The notes: generated from the sequence alone by a model not told the origin. A DNA stretch of 13,281 nucleotides from Nitrospira sp. (GCA_016873575.1 VGWY01000053.1:1-13281); one strand, 5' to 3'; shown: positions 5,360 through 12,889, numbered from the stretch's first letter. Numbers and translations: made by a program.

Positions 5360-6312
5360 CACTTTCCGTATCCAATTGGAAGGCCGGTTTCATAAAGCCT
5401 CTCGGGCAATATCCCGACCTCTGCAACCGCTGCCCGTGGCGTTAAAACTTTATTTGATCTTGCCAGGGTGATAAAGATACCCTCGTAATACATGATGCCA
5501 ATGTCTGCGATGAATTCCTTTTCCGGGGTAACATCAATATACCAGCTTCCTATCCTGTCATTCACTGGTATATCACAATAGCTATTTGCATCACTGCAAT
5601 CGAGATCAATGTCGGTAACATCATATACCCTCATGTTCAGATTACCTCCAAAGATCTTCAGGGTGTCTTCTCTCACTTCCCAGAAGGCAAAGAGTTTATA
5701 CGGATCAACAATCATGAGGGTGATGCTGTTTTCACCATATTCTGCTGGGAGTATTTCAAATGGGGTGGGTGGAAATTTTTCTTCCTTTACAGGATAAGTT
5801 ATCTTTTCTCCTTTAATCTTAGCCTCAACTTTTTTCGCGGGGATTCCAAGAGGTTTCTTAATATCAACTTTAATTTCTGCTTTTGGAGGAAATTTTTTCT
5901 CTGCCTTTATAGTAACTTTCTTCTTTAATTGTTCCTTTACTTTTGCAGGCTTTTTCTTAATAGATGTTTTAACAGCCTCTTTCTTTTCTATCTTTTCCTT
6001 CCCCTTTTTTGATTCTTTCCTTATAGCCTTTACTGAAGGTTTTAGCTCTTTTATCTTTGCAGAACCCTTCTTAATCTCTTTTTTTGTCTCTTTCTTCAGT
6101 GCCCTTTTCGTAGATGTCTTCTTTTTTATTTCAACCTTAACCATCGTCTTTTTCTCTTTTGGCTTAGGTTTCGGTGCTGTTTTGGAGGGAGTTTTTGACT
6201 TTTTCTGCATGGATTTTTTCCCTGTTATTGTTTTCTTTGTTTGCTCGGTACCTTTTTTCTTAACTGACTTTTTGGTGCTCTCTTTTTTCTCGGGCGCTTT
6301 CTTTTTCCCCAT
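5359..6312 (-). CDS. DUF4912-domain protein with long lysine-rich N-terminus
   Basis: 317 residues in two parts. Residues 1-175 are low-complexity and extremely lysine-rich (KK, KKK, EKK and PAK runs), resembling histone-H1-like tails, with no hydrophobic core. Residues about 182-315 match DUF4912: PTPFEILPAEYGENSITLM, then VDPYKLFAFWEVRED and a series of beta strands ending near the C-terminus. The ATG at 6312 has AAGGAGGGG just upstream. DUF4912 has no established function; in other bacteria it often sits near glycan-branching or sporulation-linked genes. Here it follows polA by 59 bases on the same strand. The polycationic tail suggests binding to nucleic acid or another polyanion, which is inference. 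Lysine content this high can also reflect simple AAA/AAG slippage. Confidence 0.85.
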   Translation of the reverse strand: MGKKKAPEKKESTKKSVKKKGTEQTKKTITGKKSMQKKSKTPSKTAPKPKPKEKKTMVKVEIKKKTSTKRALKKETKKEIKKGSAKIKELKPSVKAIRKESKKGKEKIEKKEAVKTSIKKKPAKVKEQLKKKVTIKAEKKFPPKAEIKVDIKKPLGIPAKKVEAKIKGEKITYPVKEEKFPPTPFEILPAEYGENSITLMIVDPYKLFAFWEVREDTLKIFGGNLNMRVYDVTDIDLDCSDANSYCDIPVNDRIGSWYIDVTPEKEFIADIGIMYYEGIFITLARSNKVLTPRAAVAEVGILPERLYETGLPIGYGK

Positions 6313-6371
6313 ATCCCCTCCTTTGAGGTATATTGTAGCAAAATTTTGAATTTTTCATTTTTAATTTTGAA

Positions 6372-9044
6372 TTATGCATGTGCCTCTGCCCAGTTCTTTC
6401 CATAATTGATATCAACCTTCAGCGGTACCGAAAGGCTTATAACACCTTCCATTCCCTTTTTCACAATATCCTGAACGATTTTGAGATCTCCTTTAGGAAG
6501 CTCGAATAAAAGCTCGTCATGAACCTGCAGAATCATCCTTGCCTTAAGCCCCCTGTCTCTCAATTCCCTCCAGATACGGATCATTGCAATCTTAATGACA
6601 TCGGCTGCTGTCCCCTGTATGGGAGAATTTATTACCAGTCTTTCACCCTGTTGTCTTATTGTTGCATTCTGGCTTTTTAGTTCAGGGATTGCTCTCTTTC
6701 TGCCGAAGAGTGTTGAGACATATCCATTCCTTTTTGCTTCTTCAAGTGTTTCCTCTATATATTGTTTGACCCCGGAATGTCTTTCAAAATACTGCTCTAT
6801 ATATTTTTTTGCATCCTCTTTTGAAATACCAAGGGCCTCTGATAGACCGAATGGAGAAATACCATAGATAACGCCGAAATTTACTGTCTTTGCAATCCTC
6901 CTCATATCAGGCATAATCCTATCTATTGGGATGCCAAAGAGTTCCGATGCTGTCCTTGCATGGATATCAAGGTTATTTTTGAAGGCATCAATAAGACCTG
7001 CGTCCTGACTCAGATGAGCGAGAATCCTTAATTCAACCTGTGAATAGTCGGCGGAAAGCAGGAGGTTTCCTTCTTCTGCAATGAATGTCCCTCTCATCCG
7101 TTTCCCCCATTCGCCCCTGACAGGGATATTCTGTAAATTTGGGTCACTGCTGCTCAGCCTTCCGGTAGCTGTGGCAGCCTGATTAAATGAGGTATGTATG
7201 CGGCCAGTCTGGGGATTGATGAGTGTTGGTAACACATCCACATAGGTTGTCTTAAGCTTGTACAGGCTCCTCCAGTTCAGTATCTCGTGTGGCAATTCAT
7301 GGGATGCTGCAAGCTCTTCCAGTACACCAACCTCTGTTGAAAAGCCTGTCTTTGTCTTTTTCCCCGGCTTGAGGCCAAGGGTGTGGAATAAAACCCTGCT
7401 CAGTTGTTTTGGTGAATTGATATTGAATTCTTCGCCGGAGAGAAAATAGATTCTCTTCTGAATGGAATCAAGCTCTCTCTCAAGTTCTTTTGAAATATCA
7501 TTGAGTGAATTGATGTCTATTTTTACACCGGATCTTTCGATATCTGAAAGGACATTGATAAGAGGCATCTCGATTTCAAAATAGACACTCTCAAGATTTG
7601 CCTCTTTCAACATCTTTTCAAATAAAATCTCTTTTAGTTCAAATGCAATCACTGCATTTTCTGAAGAATACGTCGTTGCCTCTTGTAGGGGGATATCAGC
7701 AATAGATGCCCTTTTATTCAGCACCTCGGTCAGGTCTTTTTTCTTATATGAGAGGTATTCGATTGCAACATCTTCAAGGGAGTGGTTCGGTTTGTTCGGG
7801 TTTAACAGATATGATGCAATCATTGTGTCATACAGTTTCCCTTTCGTGAGGATGCCATTCTGTCTGAGGATCATAATGCCATACTTTATATTATGGCTTA
7901 TCTTGGGGATTCCGGCATTTTCGAACAGAGGAGCAATTATACTGAGTGCATCATTTTTAGTAATCTGTAAAGGAAATCCTTCACCTGAGGCGGATGAATG
8001 TGATAGGGGGATATAGTATCCAGTGCCGCTCTCTTTACTCAATGAAAACCCCACAATACTTGCAGTCATCGGATTCCTATCTGTGGCCTCAATACTAAAA
8101 GCAAACTCCCTATGGGTCGTGGACATATTGATAGCTGATACTATCTCTCCCAGTCTGTCTAACGAACGTATAAGCTCATGCTTTCGGTCTCCACCCGCCT
8201 CTGCCGGGATGAGTTTCAGGAGGCTACTGAATTCGAATTCGCTGAACAAGGACAGGAGTTTTTGCCATTCCGGCTCTTGTAAGGAAAATTCCTCTACATC
8301 AAAATCAACAGGTACAGAGGTATTAATGGTAGATAGTTTTTGACTTAACCGCACCAAATCGACATTCTCTGCAATAAGCATTCTGAGTTTCTCTTTCCCT
8401 ATCCTTTCCGGATGAGCGAGAAGTTCTTCGATGCTCTTGAATGTAAGGAGAAGCTCCCGTGCTGTCTTTTCGCCGATTCCCTTAATACCAGGGATATTAT
8501 CAACTGCATCTCCTGTGAGGGCCATAAATTCAGGAACTCTTTCAGGACCGATCCCGAATTTTTCTTTCACATATGCTTCATCAAGGATACGGTCTTTCAT
8601 GGGGTCATAGATTTTTATATGTTCATCAATAAGCTGCAGCATATCCTTGTCTGAGGTAACAATAAATACATTTACCCCTCTTTGAGCAGCTTCCTTTGCT
8701 ACAGTACCTATAATGTCATCTGCCTCATACCCTGGTAACTCAAAGATCTTAATGTTGAATGCCCCAAGCACCTCCCGTATATGTGGCAGTTGCTGGATGA
8801 GTTCATCCGGTGTCTCAGGTCGCTGTGCCTTATACTCCTCAAAAAGCTTATGCCGCTCTGTCGGAGCATATGAGTCAAAGGAGACAGCTAATCCATCAGG
8901 TCTTTTTTCTCTTATGATTTTAAGGAGTGTGTTTGTAAATCCATAAATTGCATTTGTGGGAAGACCCTTTGAGTTCGTCAGTCCCCTGATTGCATAATAT
9001 GCTCGATAGACATAGGAATTGCCATCAATAAGGTAAAGGTTCAT
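6372..9044 (-). CDS. polA: DNA polymerase I, proofreading site lost
   Basis: 890 residues from ATG 9044, which gives the family-typical start MNLYLIDGNSYVYRAYYAI. The 5' nuclease domain is intact (LIDGN, FDS, YKAQRP, GYEADD, SDKDMLQL, GDAVDNIPGIKGIGEKTA). In the 3'-5' exonuclease domain the E. coli carboxylates are largely replaced: DTE is SIE in FAFSIE, NLKYD is NIKYG, and YAAED is YSSEN. The polymerase domain has motif A DYSQVELR, motif B K-x3-NFGVIYG and motif C VHDE. It should therefore retain gap filling and flap/primer removal but not proofread, as in Taq and Bacillus-type Pol I. The frame extends upstream to a TTG at 9128, but a strong promoter (9060-9088) lies within that extension. 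DUF4912 follows 59 bases downstream. Confidence 0.97.
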   Translation of the reverse strand: MNLYLIDGNSYVYRAYYAIRGLTNSKGLPTNAIYGFTNTLLKIIREKRPDGLAVSFDSYAPTERHKLFEEYKAQRPETPDELIQQLPHIREVLGAFNIKIFELPGYEADDIIGTVAKEAAQRGVNVFIVTSDKDMLQLIDEHIKIYDPMKDRILDEAYVKEKFGIGPERVPEFMALTGDAVDNIPGIKGIGEKTARELLLTFKSIEELLAHPERIGKEKLRMLIAENVDLVRLSQKLSTINTSVPVDFDVEEFSLQEPEWQKLLSLFSEFEFSSLLKLIPAEAGGDRKHELIRSLDRLGEIVSAINMSTTHREFAFSIEATDRNPMTASIVGFSLSKESGTGYYIPLSHSSASGEGFPLQITKNDALSIIAPLFENAGIPKISHNIKYGIMILRQNGILTKGKLYDTMIASYLLNPNKPNHSLEDVAIEYLSYKKKDLTEVLNKRASIADIPLQEATTYSSENAVIAFELKEILFEKMLKEANLESVYFEIEMPLINVLSDIERSGVKIDINSLNDISKELERELDSIQKRIYFLSGEEFNINSPKQLSRVLFHTLGLKPGKKTKTGFSTEVGVLEELAASHELPHEILNWRSLYKLKTTYVDVLPTLINPQTGRIHTSFNQAATATGRLSSSDPNLQNIPVRGEWGKRMRGTFIAEEGNLLLSADYSQVELRILAHLSQDAGLIDAFKNNLDIHARTASELFGIPIDRIMPDMRRIAKTVNFGVIYGISPFGLSEALGISKEDAKKYIEQYFERHSGVKQYIEETLEEAKRNGYVSTLFGRKRAIPELKSQNATIRQQGERLVINSPIQGTAADVIKIAMIRIWRELRDRGLKARMILQVHDELLFELPKGDLKIVQDIVKKGMEGVISLSVPLKVDINYGKNWAEAHA

Positions 9045-9059
9045 GCTGATGTAGTTCCT

Positions 9060-9088
9060 ATAATAAATATATCTCTCCTCCGGGTCAA
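9060..9088 (-). promoter_or_regulatory. polA sigma70-like promoter
   Basis: Minus strand TTGACC (9083-9088), a 17-base spacer, then TATTAT (9060-9065); each hexamer is one base off consensus. Transcription would begin near 9053, leaving about nine bases before ATG 9044. AGGA just after the -10 would be upstream of or at the start, so Shine-Dalgarno use is doubtful. This supports the 9044 start. Confidence 0.65.
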
Positions 9089-9112
9089 TATCTGGAAGAT
9101 TATCTGGAAGAT
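9089..9112. repeat. Two tandem 12-bp units upstream of the polA -35
   Basis: TATCTGGAAGAT occurs twice head to tail (9089-9100 and 9101-9112) and a partial unit TACC follows. It abuts the -35 box of polA and could be a paired protein-binding site or a simple duplication. It lies in the region shared with the divergent HesB-like gene. Confidence 0.6.
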
Positions 9113-9239
9113 TACCTGTTGACACCAAATCCAGCGATAAAGGCTTTAAGTCATGGTTACCGCAGGTTTTTAGTTCAAGTTTGCTTTTTTGAGAAGTAAT
9201 TTTTTATGCTAAGAATATACATTTTGGAGGAGGAAAAGA

Positions 9240-9578
9240 ATGACAATAACAGATAAGGCTGCCGAGAAGGTAAAGACCATACTGGCCGGTGAAGGCAAAG
9301 AGAACTGGGGCATCAGGATATTTGTTGCTGGAGAAAGCTGCTGCGGGCCCTCCTATGGCCTTGATTTACAGGAAGAGCAGATGCCTGAAGATGAAGTCGT
9401 AGAAAAAAATGGTTTGAAGGTTTTCATGGATAAACAAACGTTAGAAACCCTTTTAGGAAGGCAGTTCGACTATTATGTCGGTGAAAATGGAGAAGGTTTT
9501 GTCTTTACAGGCGGTGTTTCATCATGTGGTACTGGTGGTGATTCGTCTTGTGGTTCGGGTTGTAGCTCATGCGGATAG
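9240..9578 (+). CDS. IscA/HesB-family protein with cysteine-rich C-terminal tail
   Basis: 112 residues. The N-terminal helix (TDKAAEKVKTIL), the GESCCGPSYGLDL strand-turn region with C34 and C35, the G-L-K-V-F-M-D strand and the F-D-Y-Y-V element match the A-type (HesB/IscA) iron-sulfur carrier fold. The usual C-terminal C-x-C-G pair is absent. Instead a Ser/Gly/Cys tail (96-112, SSCGTGGDSSCGSGCSSCG) carries C96, C104, C108 and C111. It should therefore bind iron or an Fe-S cluster in an unusual coordination and may act as carrier or metal store. The start ATG has GGAGGAGG upstream. hemB follows 18 bases downstream, so the two are probably one operon, which would link Fe-S or iron handling with heme synthesis. 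Confidence 0.85.
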   Translation: MTITDKAAEKVKTILAGEGKENWGIRIFVAGESCCGPSYGLDLQEEQMPEDEVVEKNGLKVFMDKQTLETLLGRQFDYYVGENGEGFVFTGGVSSCGTGGDSSCGSGCSSCG

Positions 9579-9596
9579 AGAATTCACGGTAAATCA

Positions 9597-10568
9597 ATGT
9601 TTCCAATCCACAGACCAAGAAGGTTAAGAAGAAATGAAACCATCAGAAAAATGGTGAGGGAGACCTCTCTTTCTACGGATGATTTCATCTATCCTCTTTT
9701 CGTCACTTACGGTAAATGCGTAAGAAAAGAGATTTCATCAATGCCAGGATGTTTTCAGGAATCTGTTGACAAAATTGTTAAGCATGCGAAAGAAGTCTAT
9801 TCCCTGGGGATTCCCTCTGTGATGCTGTTTGGCATACCAGAACATAAAGACGAGATCGGATCCAGCGCATATGACGAGCACGGGGTTGTTCAGAATGCGA
9901 TCAAGGCAATAAAGGATGCAGTCACTGAATTATATGTTATTACCGATGTCTGCATGTGCGAATATACAAGCCACGGTCACTGCGGTGTCATAAAAAATAG
10001 AGATGTACAGAATGATCCGACCCTCGAACTTTTATCAAAAGAGGCTGTTTCACATGCAAAGGCAGGGGCAGACATGGTCGCTCCATCAGACATGATGGAC
10101 GGTCGGGTTGAGGCGATCAGATTTGCACTTGATGAAGAAGGATTTTCAGAAATTCCTATCATGTCGTATGCGGTGAAATACGCGTCGGCATTCTATGGGC
10201 CTTTCAGAGAGGCGGCAGAGTCTACTCCCCAATTCGGTGACAGGCGCTCCTATCAGATGGACCCTGCAAATAGAAGAGAGGCGTTGAAAGAGGTAGCCCT
10301 TGACATCGAAGAAGGCGCAGATATTGTTATGGTGAAACCTGCTCTCGCTTATCTTGATATTATCTCTGATGTAAGAGATGCCTTTGATGTCCCGGTTGCA
10401 GCTTACAATGTAAGTGGTGAATATTCACTTGTTAAGGCTGCTGGAAGGCTTGGCTGGATTGATGAAAAGCGCGTCATGATGGAGATACTCACATCAATCA
10501 AGCGAGCCGGTGCTGATTTAATCCTCACCTATTTTGCAAAAGAAGCAGCAAAGATTCTGAATAAATAA
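9597..10568 (+). CDS. hemB: Delta-aminolevulinic acid dehydratase (porphobilinogen synthase), zinc type
   Basis: 323 residues, full length for the family. It condenses two 5-aminolevulinate molecules to porphobilinogen in the cytoplasm, the second step of tetrapyrrole synthesis. The metal site is DVCMCEYTSHGHCG with C119, C121 and C129, i.e. the cysteine-ligand (zinc-dependent) class and not the Asp-rich magnesium class. The Schiff-base lysines are K194 in MSYAVKYASAFYGPFR and K247 in IVMVKPALAYLD. ATG 9597 has only a weak ribosome binding site, so coupling to the HesB-like gene (TAG 18 bases upstream) is likely. A convergent palindrome follows downstream. Tetrapyrrole made here could feed heme, siroheme or cobalamin. 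Confidence 0.97.
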   Translation: MFPIHRPRRLRRNETIRKMVRETSLSTDDFIYPLFVTYGKCVRKEISSMPGCFQESVDKIVKHAKEVYSLGIPSVMLFGIPEHKDEIGSSAYDEHGVVQNAIKAIKDAVTELYVITDVCMCEYTSHGHCGVIKNRDVQNDPTLELLSKEAVSHAKAGADMVAPSDMMDGRVEAIRFALDEEGFSEIPIMSYAVKYASAFYGPFREAAESTPQFGDRRSYQMDPANRREALKEVALDIEEGADIVMVKPALAYLDIISDVRDAFDVPVAAYNVSGEYSLVKAAGRLGWIDEKRVMMEILTSIKRAGADLILTYFAKEAAKILNK

Positions 10569-10571
10569 TAA

Positions 10572-10628
10572 ACAGAGTTCATTGAGAAAAAAATAAATAT
10601 GTTTCTCTGTGTCCTCTGTGGTTAATGG
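10572..10628. repeat. Intergenic imperfect palindrome between hemB and the FKBP gene
   Basis: ACAGAG (10572-10577) pairs with CTCTGT (10615-10620) and GAGAAA (10584-10589) with TTTCTC (10602-10607), symmetric around an A/T-rich loop. The right side reads TTTCTCTGTGTCCTCTGTGG then TTAATGG, a sequence style I recognise as a widespread intergenic repeat in environmental bacterial genomes. It lies between converging genes and might serve as a weak bidirectional terminator, although no long T-run follows. Confidence 0.55.
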
Positions 10629-10651
10629 TATTATTGGATCAATAATTCAGG

Positions 10652-11080
10652 CTAAATAATATCCACGAGGGTTATATCAAATGTGAGATCTTTTCCTGCG
10701 AGTGGATGATTAGCATCCATAGTGAATGCTGTCTCAGATTTTCCAATCACAGTAGCTACTATCTGCATACCATCATTCCGAGCCATTGGGACTGGTTCAC
10801 CAATTTCCGGCTCAAAACCTTCAGGTGCCCTCTCTCTCTCAAACTCAAATATAAATTCATCCCTGTGCGGCCCATATGCATCTTCCATCGGAATCCTGAT
10901 TGTCTTTAATTCACCGGATCCCATCCCGATAACACCCTTTTCAAATGCAGCTAAAAACTGCCCCTCACCTATTACGAATTCCAATGGTTGCGTGTCTTCT
11001 GAGGAATCAAAGATACTGCCATCATCGAGCTTCCCGGTATAATGCACTTTTACTGTATCGCCTTCTTTTGCTATTGCCAT
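10652..11080 (-). CDS. SlyD-like FKBP-type peptidyl-prolyl cis-trans isomerase
   Basis: 142 residues. The FKBP core VKVHYTGKLDDGSIFDSS and FVIGEGQFLAAFEKGVIGM is interrupted after A-Y-G-P-H by the insert-in-flap (chaperone) domain, and the core resumes at NHPLAGKDLTF, the SlyD-type signature. It lacks the histidine/cysteine-rich nickel-binding tail of E. coli SlyD, as do many bacterial SlyD-like proteins. Expected role: cytoplasmic folding catalyst and holdase chaperone. The ATG has AAAGGAG 6 bases upstream. The PAP2 gene ends 39 bases upstream on the same strand, but a TATAAT at 11107-11112 suggests that the FKBP gene also has its own promoter. It converges on hemB. Confidence 0.93.
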   Translation of the reverse strand: MAIAKEGDTVKVHYTGKLDDGSIFDSSEDTQPLEFVIGEGQFLAAFEKGVIGMGSGELKTIRIPMEDAYGPHRDEFIFEFERERAPEGFEPEIGEPVPMARNDGMQIVATVIGKSETAFTMDANHPLAGKDLTFDITLVDII

Positions 11081-11106
11081 GTAAACTCCTTTAATTTTTT
11101 TTGATT

Positions 11107-11112
11107 ATTATA
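11107..11112 (-). promoter_or_regulatory. Candidate -10 box of the FKBP gene
   Basis: A perfect TATAAT on the minus strand in the 39-base gap after the PAP2 gene, with ATG 26 bases further on. No convincing -35 sits 16-18 bases upstream, where the end of the PAP2 gene lies. Confidence 0.35.
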
Positions 11113-11119
11113 CACATTA

Positions 11120-11995
11120 TTAAAAATTATATGCTACTACCAAGGCAGTATATCTATCACTTATCAAGGGCAAGATAACAAGGTTTCCCTCTCCTCCCTT
11201 GGAATGCAGACTTACAATTTTTTTGCCTATAAAGTATCCAAGGGCTGAACCAAAGAATACATCCGATGTCCAATGGTTCTTGTCATTGACCCTCGATAGA
11301 GCAGTTAATGTAGCAATGCCGTATGCCAATGGAGGAATCAACGCCTTATCTTCGTATTCTGAAGCTATTACAGTTGCTATCGCAAATGAAAAAGATGCAT
11401 GTCCAGAGGGGAAAGAGCGGCAGCATCCCGCAAAACTCGGTCCGTCCCATGTATTGTATGGTGCTCCGAACCTGGGCCTATGTCTGTGTGTGGCTAATTT
11501 TATTGCCTGCGTAAAAACACCTGTCACTACAAAACTTTCAAGGCTCAACAGGGCTGCCCTTTGTGCCTTTTTATTTTCAAAAAGATATCCATAGGAATAG
11601 AGTATACCTAAGGGTGGTAAAAACCGATAGGGATTAACAAACCTTGAAATCTCATCAAGGGTGTCACTTCGGTTTTCTTTAACCCAATCCTGTATTTCCT
11701 GATCAAAAGCATAGAATCCTGCTGTTATTCCAATGATGAGAGAAGCTTTTATCCAGTCTGATTTTTCCCAATGAAATGGTGAAACAAGGATATTCTTTGT
11801 ATCTGAGATATATCCCTTGAGATAATCTGTGTTAAGCTTTAATTCGGGTTTTTTCTCTTGATCGTCTTTTGTCTGAATTTCCTGACAAAGGTTATCAGAG
11901 GGAGGCTTTTCTTCAGTTGATGCAGCAAATGATGTGTCAAAAATTCCGATAATAAATAAAAAGGCAGTAAGATATATCTTTAAAAAAATAATCAC
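11120..11995 (-). CDS. Exported PAP2-family phosphatase
   Basis: 291 residues starting with a GTG (11995); no clear Shine-Dalgarno sequence. A hydrophobic signal peptide (about 1-24, ending TSFA with a likely cleavage before AST) is followed by the three PAP2 motifs in order: K-x6-R-P as KLATHRHRP, PSGH in SFPSGHASFSFA, and S-R-x5-H-x3-D in SRVNDKNHWTSD. Such enzymes dephosphorylate lipid pyrophosphates (undecaprenyl pyrophosphate, phosphatidic acid, lipid A) on the periplasmic side. The C-terminus ends ISDRYTALVVAYNF, with alternating hydrophobic residues and a terminal Phe, as in outer-membrane beta-strand signals; whether it inserts there is unknown. Lipid specificity cannot be read from the sequence. 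The FKBP gene follows. Confidence 0.88.
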   Translation of the reverse strand: MIIFLKIYLTAFLFIIGIFDTSFAASTEEKPPSDNLCQEIQTKDDQEKKPELKLNTDYLKGYISDTKNILVSPFHWEKSDWIKASLIIGITAGFYAFDQEIQDWVKENRSDTLDEISRFVNPYRFLPPLGILYSYGYLFENKKAQRAALLSLESFVVTGVFTQAIKLATHRHRPRFGAPYNTWDGPSFAGCCRSFPSGHASFSFAIATVIASEYEDKALIPPLAYGIATLTALSRVNDKNHWTSDVFFGSALGYFIGKKIVSLHSKGGEGNLVILPLISDRYTALVVAYNF

Positions 11996-12017
11996 TTAGG
12001 TAGTTTATTCAGGTTTT

Positions 12018-12137
12018 GGGCATTAAGCGTAAATTTATTAAAACTTATTAAAACGATTCTCCCTGCAACTTCTGCAGAATTTTATTCTGCAATTTCTGGT
12101 TTGTAATGGAAGAGATGTGGTCGTTATGAAAGTTCAT
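12018..12137 (-). repeat. Fic-flanking direct repeat, left copy
   Basis: Same orientation as the copy at 13119-13222. Both contain a CTGCA(A/G)CTTCTGCA(A/G)AATTTT-like block, ATTTCTGG, and GATGTGG near one end, plus GGGCA(T/A)TAAGC near the other; overall they are diverged but clearly homologous. Tandem TTATTAAAAC units (12035-12044, 12045-12054) lie inside this copy. It fills the gap between the PAP2 and Fic genes. Confidence 0.75.
12048..12137 (-). CDS. 29-codon tail ORF overlapping the Fic stop
   Basis: A short ORF whose ATG (12135-12137) overlaps the Fic TGA as ATGA. It encodes a predicted helical peptide containing HISSITNQKLQNKILQKLQ and ends ESF. The homologous repeat at 13139-13222 encodes a near-identical peptide (YSITSQKLQKKILQKLQGEL), and most differences between the two are synonymous or an in-frame codon deletion, which suggests selection on this frame. 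It may be a real micro-protein or a remnant C-terminus of an older gene. No function is recognised. Confidence 0.4.
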   Translation of the reverse strand: MNFHNDHISSITNQKLQNKILQKLQGESF

Positions 12138-12889
12138 CTGACAAGGCTTTCAACAAGTCTCTTCAATGATTTCATCTCTTCATATATAACGCTCACGACA
12201 AAAGCCCTCAGGGTGTTCAAATCTCCCTTATTTGATTTCTGCATTGCAGTTATATATTCAGCCCGTCTTATTGGAGGAATAATCACAGGACAGTAGCCGT
12301 TTTTCATAGTCAGAATACTTAACAAAAGTCTTCCGATCCTTCCATTGCCGTCAGTAAAAGGATGGATTAACTCAAATTCAGCATGCAGGTCGCTTGCCTG
12401 TTCAAGAATGTGTTTATCTTCAACATTCGTATTTAAGTTCGCAATATACTTTTTCATCAGTTCAGGAACTTTCTGATAATCAGGAGGCAGATAATCGGTT
12501 CCCGTGATGATGATGTTTTTCTGTCTGTATCTGCCTGCATTCTCAAAATCTATCTGCTGAAAAAAGAGCTTATGGAGAAACAAAATATCTTCCTCTGATA
12601 TGTGCCTGCCCATCAGGGTGTAAATATGGTCATAAGCCTTTGCGTGTCCTATTGCCTCATAATGTTCTCTCAGGGATTTTCCGCCTATTGTTATGCCGTC
12701 TTCGATAATAACCTTTGTCTCCGACTCTGTAAGCGTATTGCCCTCGATTGCATTTGATGTGTACGTCAGCCCTATGCGGTAATAATCCCTGAGCTGCTTG
12801 ACAACATGTTCGGAGAACGGCCTATAGCCGTCGAGGGCGAATTTGATCGAGTTGATTTTATTGAGGATGTCTTTAATTTCTGGTATCAT
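12134..12889 (-). CDS. Fic-domain protein AMP-transferase, class II (self-inhibited)
   Basis: 251 residues. The Fic core motif HPFTDGNGRIGR (176-187) is complete, with catalytic H176, the anion-hole GNG and R187. An N-terminal inhibitory helix is visible as S45-N-A-I-E49-G50 ([S/T]-x-x-x-E-[G/N]), making this a class II Fic in which the inhibitory glutamate lies on the same polypeptide. The flap region GTDYLPPDYQKVPELMKKY precedes the active-site helix. It should transfer AMP to hydroxyl side chains of an unknown protein target. There is no C-terminal winged helix. ATG 12889 has AAAGG 8 bases upstream. It sits between two homologous tail repeats, next to a PIN-like toxin fragment, so it reads as a mobile or exchangeable toxin-type module. 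Confidence 0.93.
   Translation of the reverse strand: MIPEIKDILNKINSIKFALDGYRPFSEHVVKQLRDYYRIGLTYTSNAIEGNTLTESETKVIIEDGITIGGKSLREHYEAIGHAKAYDHIYTLMGRHISEEDILFLHKLFFQQIDFENAGRYRQKNIIITGTDYLPPDYQKVPELMKKYIANLNTNVEDKHILEQASDLHAEFELIHPFTDGNGRIGRLLLSILTMKNGYCPVIIPPIRRAEYITAMQKSNKGDLNTLRAFVVSVIYEEMKSLKRLVESLVR

Noticed and set aside
9045..9128. Upstream TTG extension of polA
   Set aside because: Family N-termini start at the MNLYLIDGN motif, and a near-consensus promoter (9060-9088) lies inside the extension.
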